A stretch of DNA of 64,000 nucleotides from Heterodera schachtii (Eukaryota; Nematoda; Chromadorea; Rhabditida; Heteroderidae). Within the stretch, counting starts at the first letter, position 1; each line of letters starts with the position of its first letter. Shown piece by piece: positions 32,157-43,339 of the stretch. The DNA lies in assembly GCA_023374025.1 (NCBI GenBank), contig SIJG01000085.1, forward strand, positions 486,110 through 550,109. Reading direction: 5' to 3'. The notes beneath the pieces are model-generated. The model did no database searches. It was given only the letters and a program-made list of their open reading frames with translations, and was not told where the DNA came from. A program made the position numbers and the translations under genes.

Positions 32157-32827
32157 AAGTTGGATGTGGAAGTGAGTGCTTATGCACTCTTTGGACAAAA
32201 CAATTAACGAGAGAATGGGTGACGAAAAGTGATCAGTTCGCTGCGCCCACTCGCCGATCGCTCTCCATTCAAATCGTCCACTAATTCGAGATCTTTCCAC
32301 TTTTTTTTTTTGCGTTTGCCCTTTTGGCTTGTGAAATCGGAGAAGTCCATCCGATCAGTGGCCAAATCCCTTCTCATCATCCATCTCCGTCCTACCGAAG
32401 CGTCACCGATCGGCGCTTGCTTTTATTACCAGTCCATTGTTCCCAATTCATCAGCTCCCCCATTATGCCGCTAAATTTAGACAAAGCTGCACGAGAGCAT
32501 ACTCAAGAAGAGCAGATATTATACGAAATGAATTATTAAAATGAGAAATTGTGAATTAAAAACAAAATTGGACACTAAAAAACAATGGCCAATTATTAAT
32601 CAAAGGCCTCTGCAAAGTGCAAAAGACAATTGTGGACCCGTTTCGACTTTGTTTCATTTTTCTTATAATAATTGACAAATTGCTAAAAAAATGAATAAGT
32701 GACCGAGAATCTCGGCTTGCATTCGATTATTTTTCCTTTTATTATTTTCTTTCTTTAAAAAAGCCTTTTTATACCGTATCAACTGACAATCATTGTATTT
32801 TCAAGTCAAGCGAATTTAATAAACAGA
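32157..32827. other. intergenic, no gene supported
   Basis: The stretch 32229-32540 is GC-richer with an open plus frame of 81 codons, but it has no domain or splice support. The remainder is AT-rich. Confidence 0.4.
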
Positions 32828-34319
32828 ATGCCAAAAAATATAGAGATTGCCACGGGCACGGGCAAAATGCCGGTTTTAAAGTAAATCCTTTGATTGTTTT
32901 TTTATAGATAGGTTCTCTAGAACTATCACTTTGCTGTCGGCAGAATGAGTGCTAATGAGGAGGATGAAAAAATGCTACGGGCACGTGTCTTGGTACAATT
33001 AAAATGGGACATTGAAAGTTTTTGCTTTTTCTGCATGTTCAGCTTCGAAAATTCCAAACAAAACAAAGCCGTCGCAGTTCGCTTAATGAGTCGGATGCCG
33101 CCGTTTTGGGTGTGAATGTTGACTTGTTGGACAATGCATCGTCGGCCACCGAAAGTAGCACAGATTTTCTATCACCGAAGACGGGGGGAGATGAGTCTTC
33201 TCAATCTCAACAAAGTGTACATTCCGAGGAGGGCACTTTTTCGCACCAAAGTTCCCATGGATCAACACCAATGTCAGCAAAAACAGAAACAACGGCACTC
33301 AATGACAATGCGCTGAACATGTTCAATAATAAGGATCAGCGACTGCCGCCACAGCAAATTGACAAATGCCATTCGTTGCCAAAAATTGTTGGCACGGAAA
33401 ATGTAATTTCTTTTTTAACACTTTCCTTATTCATTCTAGTTTCAAAAATCTCATTGTTACCAGCACTTGAAAAAATTACTTTTTTGAGTAGGGGTCAAAA
33501 ATCAAAGGGAAAAACCCTTTTGGATTGCAAAACCTTTGTTTTCTGAAACTGAACATTTTTTGAAGATAAATCATAATTTTTTTTTTGCCATTTTAGATTT
33601 TAAAAAAGTGAAAATTACAAAAATTTACAGACCAAAGGGTCCCCTTTTGGTTTTCGAACCAATCTCTAATTGTTTTTTTTTGTTGACCCTAATAAATTTT
33701 ATTCCCTTTTTCGATAGGAAGACATTACTTCACTTCGAATTGCATTGGCTCATAAACAGCAGGAATTCAGCGAATTGCAGTCAAAACATCGGGAATTGGT
33801 CAGTTTTTTTTTTGCATTTGAATGTCTAAATTCCTGGCATATTTTGGAATTATAAAACCTAAATTGGTTTGGTATTTCTCTTGATATACTGCTATAACTT
33901 TGTCAATATGCATAACAAAAAATGCTTTAAAAATTTTTTTTATGTTTTTTTAGATTTTAGGACACGCCTTTTAATTCATTCCCAATTTAGCACAGTCATT
34001 ATGCTGAACTCCATTCTGCCTATGGTGTACTCGCTGAACAGCATGGCCAACACAAAACTGGGCTTGAACAAATCCAGCAACTTCGAATGGTAAATTGGGA
34101 AGAATTGAAAAATTTGAGTGGTAAATGTAAGCCATTCATCCATTTTTTAAATTAATTTTTTAAGCTAAACTCCTTCAACTCTTTGGCATTTAGGCTTTAT
34201 CCGTTGCATTGGAAGAGAAAATGTCGTTCCAAAACGAGCTAAGAGAAGTGAAATTGGCCTTGGAAAAAAGCAAGGAAAACGAAGCCATTGGCACTTCTTC
34301 TTCGGCATTTCCCGGTTAA
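32828..34319 (+). CDS. golgin GM130 (GOLGA2-like), N-terminal part, 255 aa
   Basis: Six plus-strand exons give an unbroken 256-codon frame: 32828-32880, 32944-32992, 33043-33402, 33718-33798, 33991-34089 and 34194-34319. The protein has a basic N-terminal tract (LRKFQTKQSRRSS), a long Ser/Gln/Asn-rich region, then coiled coil (EDITSLRIALAHKQQEFSEL; HYAELHSAYGVLAEQHGQHK; ALSVALEEKMSFQNELREVK). ALAHKQ and the basic N-terminus resemble vertebrate GM130, which tethers vesicles at the cis-Golgi and binds p115 through its N-terminus. Here the frame ends after SAFPG at 34317-34319, much shorter than full-length golgin. Either this is a truncated protein, or a G|GTTAAT donor at 34314 splices into the C-terminal exons downstream. 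Confidence 0.75.
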
Positions 34320-34879
34320 TATTTATTGGCATTTTGCTGATCCATGAATTGTACTGCACTGTTTATGAGTTCTTACAATAGAATGCCTTGTTTTCAATAT
34401 TTTTAATTTTTTTAACAAATTGCATAAAATTACCGAAAATTTTCCCGGCCGTGCCCAACGGCATCCGCTAGACCCATTTTACGGCTTTTTCATTAAAAAA
34501 AAAAAATGCCCTAAAATGATCCAAAAAATGTTTTGGCGAAGAACGGACTACAAATCCTGCTTTTTCTCCCTGGCGCTGAAATTTTTAAATGACCGGTGAA
34601 AATTTTGGGCACAAAGCGAAACGAATGGGTCTGGAGACCAACCCAATTCAAAACGGGGTACTGTTTGATTTCTCGCAAAATTTACATTATGATCAGAAAA
34701 TTAAAACATTTTTTGAGAAAATTTCTGTTTGAAGAAATTAAAAAGGAAATTCCGTCGGTCGGGGAACGGGGTCCGAAGGGCACGCTTGCACACATCGTTT
34801 TACAGATTTCAAACTCAAATATCGCAGATTGATGATCAAAATTGCAGGATTAAAGCATTGTGATTCATAGCACACATTC

Positions 34880-37689
34880 GATTGGAGCATTAAATTTCGC
34901 TGAATGATCATGTTTGTACACTGTCCAATTTGTCAAGAGAAAACAAATGACAACGACGATTTGGGCACAGAGGAGCCCATTTACGGACAAACAGTACGCA
35001 AACAACAAAACAATAACAACAGCATCAACAATGACTGAAGCAACAGCAGGGAACAGTTTTACCAACACCAATGCGAGTCCATGCGATGTTGGTCTACAGA
35101 CTGATAGCAATGAACGTGGTGAGAAGGAGGGACAAATTCAAGATTTTTAAATTACACTCAATTTGTCTTAATAAATTTGACTCAAAGTTGTCTAAATTCT
35201 GCCTCACAATCAGCGGCGCGCCTAACGGCACCACCGGATCCAATTTACCAAATTTTTCCTCAAAAACTTGGTCTCAAAATTGGCAAATTTCCCGTTTTTT
35301 TTTTTCTACGGCACCGAAAAGGGGTGCACCCCAAAATCAAGCCGCCGAAATCTCGCCGGCTGAAATCTCGCCGCAGAAATTTCAAAAAAAAAAAAAACAA
35401 ACTTACAATTAGAAAATTTTCAAGGAAAAAATTTTTCGAAGATTTTTTTTTACAAGAAAATTCTAAGAAAAAAAATTGTTGAAAATTTTTCAGCAATTTT
35501 TTTTTTGAAATTTTATGAAATTTTATTGTTTTTTCGAAATATTTTCAAAAAAAACTTAGCAAATAGTTTTTTTTTTTTAATTTACTTATAAAAAAATTTT
35601 CTAAGAATTATCCTTAAAAAATTTCCGTTTGAAAATTTTTTTTTTTTTGAAATTTCTGCGGCGAGATTGTCCCGTCCCCCCGAAAAGATGGATCAATTAC
35701 TAATTAATTTTTTTTCGTTTGCCCCTTCTGTCACCGCCCCCTCACTCAACAAATGCTCTCTGTTCAGATACAAACGCATCAACAGTTCGCCACTTTGCCG
35801 TGGACGCCTCGGCACCATTCGTTGCTGATGCCATTCCCCCAACGGGAGAACAACAACGCCAACAGCCACGCGACAACTTCGAAAATGGGACGCAAATTGA
35901 GAGGACGACGGCAATTGGCCACCAACAACAGGGGGAGAAGGCGGAGGAGGGCACCACCCCCAACAATTTGGCCACACAAATGGAAGCGCTGTGCCGTGAA
36001 AATGCGCTGTACCGGCGCACCAATGAGCGGTTGGAGTACTGGCTGACCGCGTTGGAGTCCGAGAATGAAAGCATCGGCGAATACATCGCTTTGTACCGCT
36101 TCCAGCGAACCCAAATTCAACAACGCATTGCCGAGAAGGATGCCGCACTGCTGCAGCTCCAGCAACAGAACACTCAGCTTACGGTTAGTGGAAAAAATTT
36201 TTTTGAAAATTTTAAAATTTGTGCAACCCTTTTCCGTCATTTCCCCGGAAAAAATAAAAAAATTTCAAACAGGAAAATTTTCAAAACTCGCTGGAAATTT
36301 TTTTAGTTATTTTTAGTACTTATCCCTTTTGTGATCCCCTCCCGAAAACTTTTTTAGATGCGTTTTCAGCGCCTAAAATTACCCAAGAAAAAAGTGTAAA
36401 AAAATTTTCTGGAATGGAAATGAAGTGCACCCAAAATCTTTTCGCAAATATTTTCATTTTCTTCAAAGTCTTTCCTCACGGAGTTTTGCGGTAAAAGCAA
36501 ATCCAAATTGGAAACTATTATAATTAATTTTAGTTTTCTGTCAGTTTAACTGTGACTCCCATTTTTGTCACCCTTTTTTAGGCCATTTTGACCGAGTTGC
36601 GCAACGCAATGTTGGCCATTATGCAAAAAAGTGACACAGCAACACCATCGCCAACGACGACGGAAAAACTGTCCATGAATAACTGCTGTAAGTGCCATTT
36701 TTGATCCGTTTTATTCGAAAATGTTAAACAATTGCAATTATTCAGCAGCCATCACAGAGGGAAATGATGAGCACTCGGATTCAGCAAATCCAACGGATCA
36801 ACAAAAACAGCAAATCCATCCGCCTCCAATGGACCAATTGTTGGCCGATCGTTTAATGCGCATTTTGGAACGGAGCGAGGTATTCGAAATCCGAGGACTT
36901 TACTTTTTGCTTTTTGGTCCTTAAAAAAAAATTTCTGGTGTAATTTTTGGTGATTTCTGGGTGAAAATTATTTTTTTCGCATTTTCGTAAAATAAACAAT
37001 TCGTACTTTTCTTGCTTTTTTTTCTTTGCATTGATTCTGGTGAGCACATTTTCAATCTTAAATTTGATCAACAAACAAGGAGATTTAATGATGAATTAAT
37101 AACTTTTTCAAAAAATCGTTGGAAAATTAAAAAAAAAATTCTTCAAATTTTCAAAGAAAAATTTCTAATTGTAAGTTGAAGATTTTTTAATTTATTCCCG
37201 GCTGTTTTTTGGGGGGTTTTGGCGAAATAAATCAGTTTTTGATTGTGATTTTGGTGATCAGTGATTGCATTTTCAATCAAAATTTATGTGATTAGCAGAC
37301 AAGGAAATTTAAGGATGAATTACCGACTTTTTTCAAAAAAAACTTTTACATTTATTCCCGGCTATGTTTTGGGGTGCACCGGCACTTGGCGAGAGATATC
37401 AGTTTTTGATTGTTTTTATTTTTGTCTTTGCATTGATTTTGGTGATCAGTGATCACATTTTCATCAGCAGACAAGGAAATTTAATGACGAATAACTAAGT
37501 TTTTTCAAAATTTTTCAAAAATTTTTCTAATATTTATTTCTTGAAAATTTCGAAGTTTGAAATATATTTTTAAAATTTTCAATCCAAATTTAGGTGATCA
37601 GCAGGCAAGCCACTTGCATGGCGGCGAACCAAGCACAGATTCACTGCACGGGATGTGTGGAATGCCAAGGCGAACTGTTCAACATTTGA
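34880..37689 (+). pseudogene. golgin GM130 C-terminal half, copy A
   Basis: Exons: about 34930-35140, 35768-36183, 36582-36687, 36746-36879 and 37594-37689. The second carries the GM130 signature ESENESIGEYIALYRFQRTQ followed by AEKDAALLQLQQQ. The last ends CTGCVECQGELFNI, whose hydrophobic C-terminus could serve as the GRASP-binding PDZ ligand known for GM130. The first exon (NDNDDLGTEEPIYGQTV...) is frameshifted in its CAA-rich stretch compared with copy C, and its donor is lost, so full-length expression is doubtful; the last four exons join in perfect frame. The intron 35141-35767 contains a foldback element, and the last intron contains partial copies of the final exon start (GTGATCAGCAGACAAGG). 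Confidence 0.7.
35325..35684. mobile_element. foldback element, ATCTCGCCG family
   Basis: Left arm GCCGAAATCTCGCCGGCTGA and CTCGCCGCAGAAATTTC (35340-35380), right arm GAAATTTCTGCGGCGAGATT (35648-35668). The core is a nearly pure A/T imperfect palindrome. It lies in an intron of golgin copy A. A second member is at 52230. Confidence 0.8.
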
Positions 37690-38700
37690 TTGATTTCATG
37701 ACTTTTTGTTCATCCATCTTATGGCTGTTGGGGGAAGGGAATGAAAATATGCGAATTTGTTGATGGGTCATTTCCTTTTTTCATAATTATTGTAGGCCTC
37801 GTATTTTTAGGTTTTAGCTATTTTTTTTATTGGTAATATTTTTCAAAAGAGAACTAATGGTAAATTCTCCGCCCATTTTTAAAATTAGAGCAATTTAGAA
37901 ACACCTAAAATACCACCAATTTGTGGTTTTAGCCTGTTTCGGCGCCTTAACATCAATTTCCTCAAAAAACACTGAAATTTTTGCCACAATTTACGTATAT
38001 TTTTTGAATGGTTTTTCCATTCTTCATCAATTTTAATACATTTTTAGGGGGTTTTCAACATTTGGTGCCTATTTTGGCACTTATTTAGGTATCAATTTCC
38101 GATTTCTGCACCTAAAAATCCGCCGGGCTCTCTTCATAATACCATACGTATTCTTTCTTAAACATTACGGGGAATTGCTGCTTTTTCACTAATATGTCAA
38201 TTTGTTCAAATAATTAATTCCATTCTTCTTGGCAAATGCTCCTTTCGCTTGTTGTCTCTTTTTTCGTCTTCCGTCTCTTTCCTCTTTTTGGTCCTTTAAT
38301 TGACGATCGAACGGAAAATATTTTACACATTATTACTCGTGCCCCAACATTTGCACTTATGCACAAAAATGATTTAAAACTTATAGTTTTCCCAATCACA
38401 AATCAACATTAATAGTAAAGTTCTGAAAGAATGCGATTTAACACGATGCTTTTTTTTGTGAATTTTTGAAATGATCAGAAATTTATACTGTTTTTTGAAA
38501 ATTTCTTAAAAAAAAAAAAAAAAAATTTCTTTTTGAAAATTTCTAGCGGCGTGTGGGGTGCACCCAAATTGTATGCCATTTGTGATTGCAAAGCTTAGAA
38601 TTGAAACCGATTTGTGGGCATAGGCGCAAATGTCGTATAACCGCATTATTATAGGACAAATGAATACAATAGAGAAATTGTTTATTTTTAATGCTTGACA
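37690..38700. other. spacer with an AAAATCCG/CCTCGTATTTTTAGG inverted pair
   Basis: No exon supported. Words GGCCTCGTATTTTTAGGTTTT (37795) and CCTAAAAATCCGCCGGGC (38111) form a loose inverted pair around 320 bp, like the shorter copy at 50735-50850 after golgin copy C. Confidence 0.45.
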
Positions 38701-38726
38701 ACGATGTGATACCGTATTATAATGAT

Positions 38727-39465
38727 AAACATGTTAAATAAATACGAGCGCTTGGGCGCCGCTTCACGGCGCCAACCGCTCTGTTTTATTATAAAAAGAA
38801 ATTAAAATCTTGATTCTTCCCAAACGGAACAGGCCGGTTCGGTGCCAGCCCAAGTTTTGGACTATAACTTTTTTCATTGTTAACCAAATCTAACAATCTT
38901 GGTATCATTCGAAAGCCCTTCACTAGCTCTATTAGCCTTCAAAAAAAAAATTAACTTGTAAAAAAGTTATTAAGAAAAAACTTCCAAAATTTTGGTTTTT
39001 TTGTTATTTCATGTTATAACTTTTTTGGTAATTGTCTAATCGCATAGCAATAGGTTAGAAAAAGCTTCTAAACATATAAAGCTTTCGAAAGATATCAAAA
39101 TTATTAGATTTGGTCAACAATGAAAAAAGTTGTTGTCCAAAACTTGGGCTGGCACCGAAACGTTGAGCACCGAACCGTCCCCTACCGTTCCCAATATCAT
39201 TTCTCTTCTCCTTTATACTTCTCTCTTTTCCATTCATTTTCCCCCTCCCTCCTTATTTTATTCCTCCTCCTCCTCTCTCTCTCAATCTCTTCTCTCTCTT
39301 TTCCTTTCTCTCTCTCTCTTTCACACTCTTCAATCACTTTCACTCTCCCTCTCTTAATCTCTCTCCCACCTTTCTCTCTCTCTCTCTCAATTCTTCCTTA
39401 CTTTCTCTCTATCTCTTTCTCTCTCTTCCTTTATCTCTCGCTCTCTTTCCCAAAACATGTTAAAT
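38727..39465. mobile_element. hairpin plus CT-tract element with nested MITE and 14-bp flanking repeat
   Basis: The unit starts with the hairpin CGAGCGCTTGGGCGCCGCTT-CACGGCGCC (38745), as at 23620, and ends in a CT tract (39192-39455). AAACATGTTAAATA flanks both sides (38727-38740 and 39453-39466), looking like a 14-bp target-site duplication. The sequence continues AATATCATTTCTCTTCTCCT after the nested MITE, matching AATATCATTTTTCTTCTCCT at 23711, so the MITE at 38824-39187 interrupts the same element. A long duplication would suit a retroposon-type insertion; this is inference. Confidence 0.65.
38824..39187. mobile_element. foldback element, GGTATCATTCG family, nested
   Basis: Arms GGCCGGTTCGGTGCCAGCC, CAAGTTTTGGAC and TTGGTATCATTCGAAAGCC (left) are repeated inverted at 39080-39180 (GGGCTGGCACCGAAACG, GCACCGAACCGTCC). 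TTCCCAA lies directly outside both ends (38817 and 39188), a probable 7-8 bp target-site duplication. Confidence 0.9.
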
Positions 39466-39599
39466 ACATATTTGGTAATGCACTTTTGAAAAACGACACA
39501 ATTCCTTTTTTTTTTTTTTGTTGTTGAAAGTTTATTGACTTTCACATTCGTTTCCATTGTTTTTGCATCATTTGATTTGCGGGGTTAATCCCCTGCTGC

Positions 39600-40035
39600 C
39601 CCACCTTTTTATGGATTTTATGGTCGGAGATTCCAGTTCTTACATCGATTTCGACCGAATTCGAGCCTCGAAGAAGGACTCGAACAAAAATTCGAAAATT
39701 CATTCAATAAAATTCATATTTATAGTATGTACACCAAAACAGTGAAAACGCACGAAACAACATTACTAATTGTTCTTTGGGCTGATAAAATGGTTTTCAT
39801 GCAATCTTTCAACCTACTAACGCGGCCATATTAATACAATAAAAGCTAGAAAAAAAATATTAGGCGAACAAAAAGCTATTATTCCGTGCATTTGGACAGG
39901 TTTTGGTGCATGAATGTAAATTTTGAAAATGAGTTTTCGAGTTTTGTTTGTTTCCGAGTTCGGTGTTCGAATTTGGTCGAAATTGATTTCAGAATCGGAA
40001 TCACCAATTACAATTCCCCAATGAATAACTTCATT
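39600..40035. mobile_element. foldback element, TTCGACCGAATTCG family
   Basis: Left arm TCGATTTCGACCGAATTCGA with CGAACAAAAATTCG (39643-39700); right arm CGAGTTCGGTGTTCGAATTTGG and TCGAAATTGATTTC (39953-39993). Related arms occur at 60570-60840 and 62320-63220. Confidence 0.65.
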
Positions 40036-41014
40036 ATAGAAAAAATTCCAACTTTCGAAAAAGGGAGGGGGAGGGTAGCATTCATACTATTTGTACATAT
40101 GTATGTATTACCGCACAAATGACTGGGAATTCAGCATGTTTCAATATATTTATTTCTAAAATTAAACCACTTCTACCGACTGTTTGACAAAATGAAGCGC
40201 AATGGGACAATTTGCTGACCCGAACTTGCCAGTTTACGTGTCACAGGTTTAAACGAACAAAACAACGAGAGTAACCAAGTTAAAACCACACTTTTTGGAA
40301 ATTACGTGCTTTTAGGCAGACCCTAAAGCACTTTGCAAGTTTTTGCTGCATTTGAAGGGGATTGTTGCGGCATTCCGTTGACGCCAACATTAGCTGTTCC
40401 GCCCCGTCATGTTCATCTCCCACCAATGTGCCGTCGTCGCCGCCGCCAATCGCAACAGTTTCGACTGTCCATCGCCAATGCATGACAAAATGAAGCGCAA
40501 TGGGATGGCAACCATTCAATTTGCTGACCCGAACTTGACAGTTTACGTATCACAGGTTTACATGAACAAAACAAACAGGGTTGACATTGTTGAAATCATC
40601 TTTTTGGCATTTTTTTGCTTTTAGGCAGACAACCTGAAAGCATTTTGCCCGTGTTTGCTGCTGCATTTGAACGGCATGCCAACAACAGTTGTTGCGTCCC
40701 GTCACGTTCATCTCCCACCAATGTGCCGTCATCGCCAAAGTCGTTGCCGCCATTCCAACAGTTTCGACTGTCCACCGCCAATGCACTTCGGCAATTGCGT
40801 CAGCAAAACCGACCAAAATTTGCATCCAGTCGCGACAGGAATATCACTCGATGATCAGACAAGGCGAGCGACTTGTAATTGCCTGAAATTTTTCTAGCAA
40901 TCCCCCCAATTAATGCATTAAACTCCAAAAATTTGGCCATTTATGGTCAAAAAATCGGTACTTATGTGGTTTATATCACATAAAAAAAATTGTTTTTTTT
41001 AATGCATTATAACA

Positions 41015-41400
41015 TGCTTCCAGGGGTTTCGGGGTCGTTAAGCACGAATCTGAACTCAGATTAATAAAATTTCGAATCCATAACCTCGAATTTGAACATT
41101 GCGATTTTTTTTTTGGCAAAAACATTTTTTTTTTCTCAGTTGCTTTCAGTTAAATTTCAATGAATATACAGCAATTTGAGAAGGGTGCTGATCATTAATA
41201 TGGTAATAAAATAAGAGATAACAATTCATTAATATGAAAAACCGAAAGTTAACAAAATTCATTCGAATTACGCTGGTGGCGAGGGCGAAAAAAATTAATT
41301 TTTTTGCAAAAAAAAAGAAAATCAAAAAATGTTCTAATTCGGGGTTAGGGGTTTGAAATTTTATTAATCTGAGTTCGATTCGTGCTTAGCGACCCCTAAT
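41015..41400. mobile_element. foldback element, GCACGAATCTGAACTCAG arms
   Basis: Left arm GGGGTCGTTAAGCACGAATC, TGAACTCAGATTAATAAAAT (41031-41070) is repeated inverted at 41355-41397 (ATTTTATTAATCTGAG, TTCGTGCTTAGCGACCCC). It is inserted within golgin copy B1. Confidence 0.88.
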
Positions 41401-42224
41401 TGAACAAATCAAGGTACTTTTTGGGACCCGGCGTTGTTATTTAAAGTTTAATTTTTTGAATTTTTTTCTTAGGGTTAAAAAATTTTCATATTTCCAGCGC
41501 CAAAGTCGCCGCCGCCAATCGCAGCAGTTTCAACTGTCCATCGCCAATGCACTTCGGCAATTGTGTCAGCGAAACCGACCAAAATTTGCATTCAGTCGCG
41601 ACAGGAATATCAGTCGATGATCAGACAAGGCGAGCAAATAAAATTGTTTGAAATTTTGAGCATTCCATTATTAAAAAAAAATTTTTTTTTGTTGCTTTTT
41701 TAAACAAACATTTTAGAAACGAGTCATTTAATTTTTATTCTTTTTTTGAAAGTGGTGAAAGTGGCATTTTCAATTTTTTAAACGCTTTTTGCTAGGGGTT
41801 GAAACCTTGGAATTGTGTGCGGTGAATTGTATTCAGTTCGGCATTTAAACCGAGTGTTTTTGTTTTCTAAAATTTTTTTTGCCACAGGAACACAGTCTTG
41901 ACCAGCTGCAACAGTCGTTGGCAGACGCTCAGTCTCGAATTGTACAACTTTAACAGTTGCAGAACATCCAATCAACAATAAACGAAGTAAGGGGGGCGGG
42001 AGGAATAGGAAATTGTAAATTTGATAAAATTAGCGGAATATGACCAAAAATCGGAGTAAATATCGTCTAGACATAAATTGGTCGCAAAAAACAACAAAAA
42101 TTCACATCCTAGTCTGATCTTAAAATGAATTTTCTATAAAAATTCTACAAACATTTTAATGAATTACTTTTTTTTCAGTGTGTTAGGTCTTACAATTAGC
42201 GTCTTTTTTTTTATCCCAGCAACA

Positions 42225-42468
42225 TTTAGCCCGTGTCCCGACTTTTGCGGTCCCGAAATTTGCGCCTTTGTTTAAAATCGGGTTCAAAATCAGTCTTTTC
42301 AATCCCTGATCGCCTAGACAGCATTAAATAAGTGATAGAGATTTGTCTGAAAATTGATAATCAGTAAATGTTTGAAACAATCATTAACTAGAGCTATTAT
42401 AGCTTGAAAAAAAAAATTCAAATTTGAATCCGATTTTGGACGTAGGACGCAAATGTCGGGACCCCAAA
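42225..42468. mobile_element. foldback element, TCCCGACTTTTGCGG arms
   Basis: Left GTCCCGACTTTTGCGGTCCC and GCGCC..AAATCGG (42234-42285); right CCGATTTTGGACG and GACGCAAATGTCGGGACC (42430-42463). Imperfect but long pairing. Confidence 0.65.
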
Positions 42469-43339
42469 AAATCATGGCTCTATTTATCCGACCATTTTTT
42501 GTGGTGCACCGAAATAATCATACAAGAATTCTAATTGAATATCTATTAATTTTTTTAAACTCATTCGTCAATAGGACGTTTCTCTGCTTGCTGCGCAACT
42601 GCAAAATGAGAAGGCGACCGTTTCGCGGGCAGTCGCACAGAATGTCGGAGCTGAAAAAGCCAACTGAAGGAGTTGCAGGACCGACTGATTGCAGTGATCA
42701 ACGACAGCGCCGCCAAGGAGGACGAACGGACGAACGCAATGGCCACGGTTGAACGCCTAACCGAAGCAATATTGAATCCAACAAGCAACACAACGAGGGG
42801 GAGCAGGAGGACGAATTGGTGAGCAGAGTTGGAATTTATCATCGAATTGTGCAAAAAAACTATTGTAAAAATAGGACGGTCCTAAAAATTTTCCTTTGAG
42901 GGTGTACAAACGGGGAGCAGTTCGTTTCCTTCTCCTGAAAAATTATTTTCACGAAAAAGTCATTGAAAAATTTTCAGCGGTTTCTTGGAAAATTTTTTGA
43001 AAGAAAGTAAATTCACCATAAAATTTTCCAAGCGAGGTTTCTGGGGAGGGGGGGGGGGGGGAGGCGGGTGCCGAAAGGGCGACGCTTTGCTACGAAATTA
43101 ACAAAAAAAAAATTTCGACCCAAATTTATTCAAGGATTTTTTTTCTCACCACTTTGAAAAGCTGATCAAACCCTTTTAATGTGATTTTGAAGAGGACAGT
43201 TGGGGCTATTAACATAGCACAAAAGCAGATTTTTCCCACACCAACCATTTGAAAACTTTCACTCAAAATAACAAAGGATCATCATTTGTTATGTTACGAC
43301 TTACAATTTTAATTACTTATAACAATTGTTGCTACATTT

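Larger units (their letters stand above)
40150..42860 (+). pseudogene. golgin GM130 partial copy B1, broken
   Basis: A disordered set of golgin-type segments. 40180-40247 and 40484-40556 are two copies of a segment reading MKRNGMATIQFADPN, each followed by TTTTAGGCAGAC. 40620-40880 and 41495-41640 are Ser/Pro-rich spacer sequence (SPTNVPSSP, then QSRQEYHSMIRQGERL). 41888-41986 is coiled coil EHSLDQLQQSLADAQSRIVQ with an in-frame TAA at 41951. 42577-42823 encodes AQLQNEKATVSRAVAQN, which matches the NDRTTISRALSQN region of GM130, but has single-base insertions near 42643 and 42655 and a shift near 42765. It is clearly not translatable as one protein. Confidence 0.7.
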
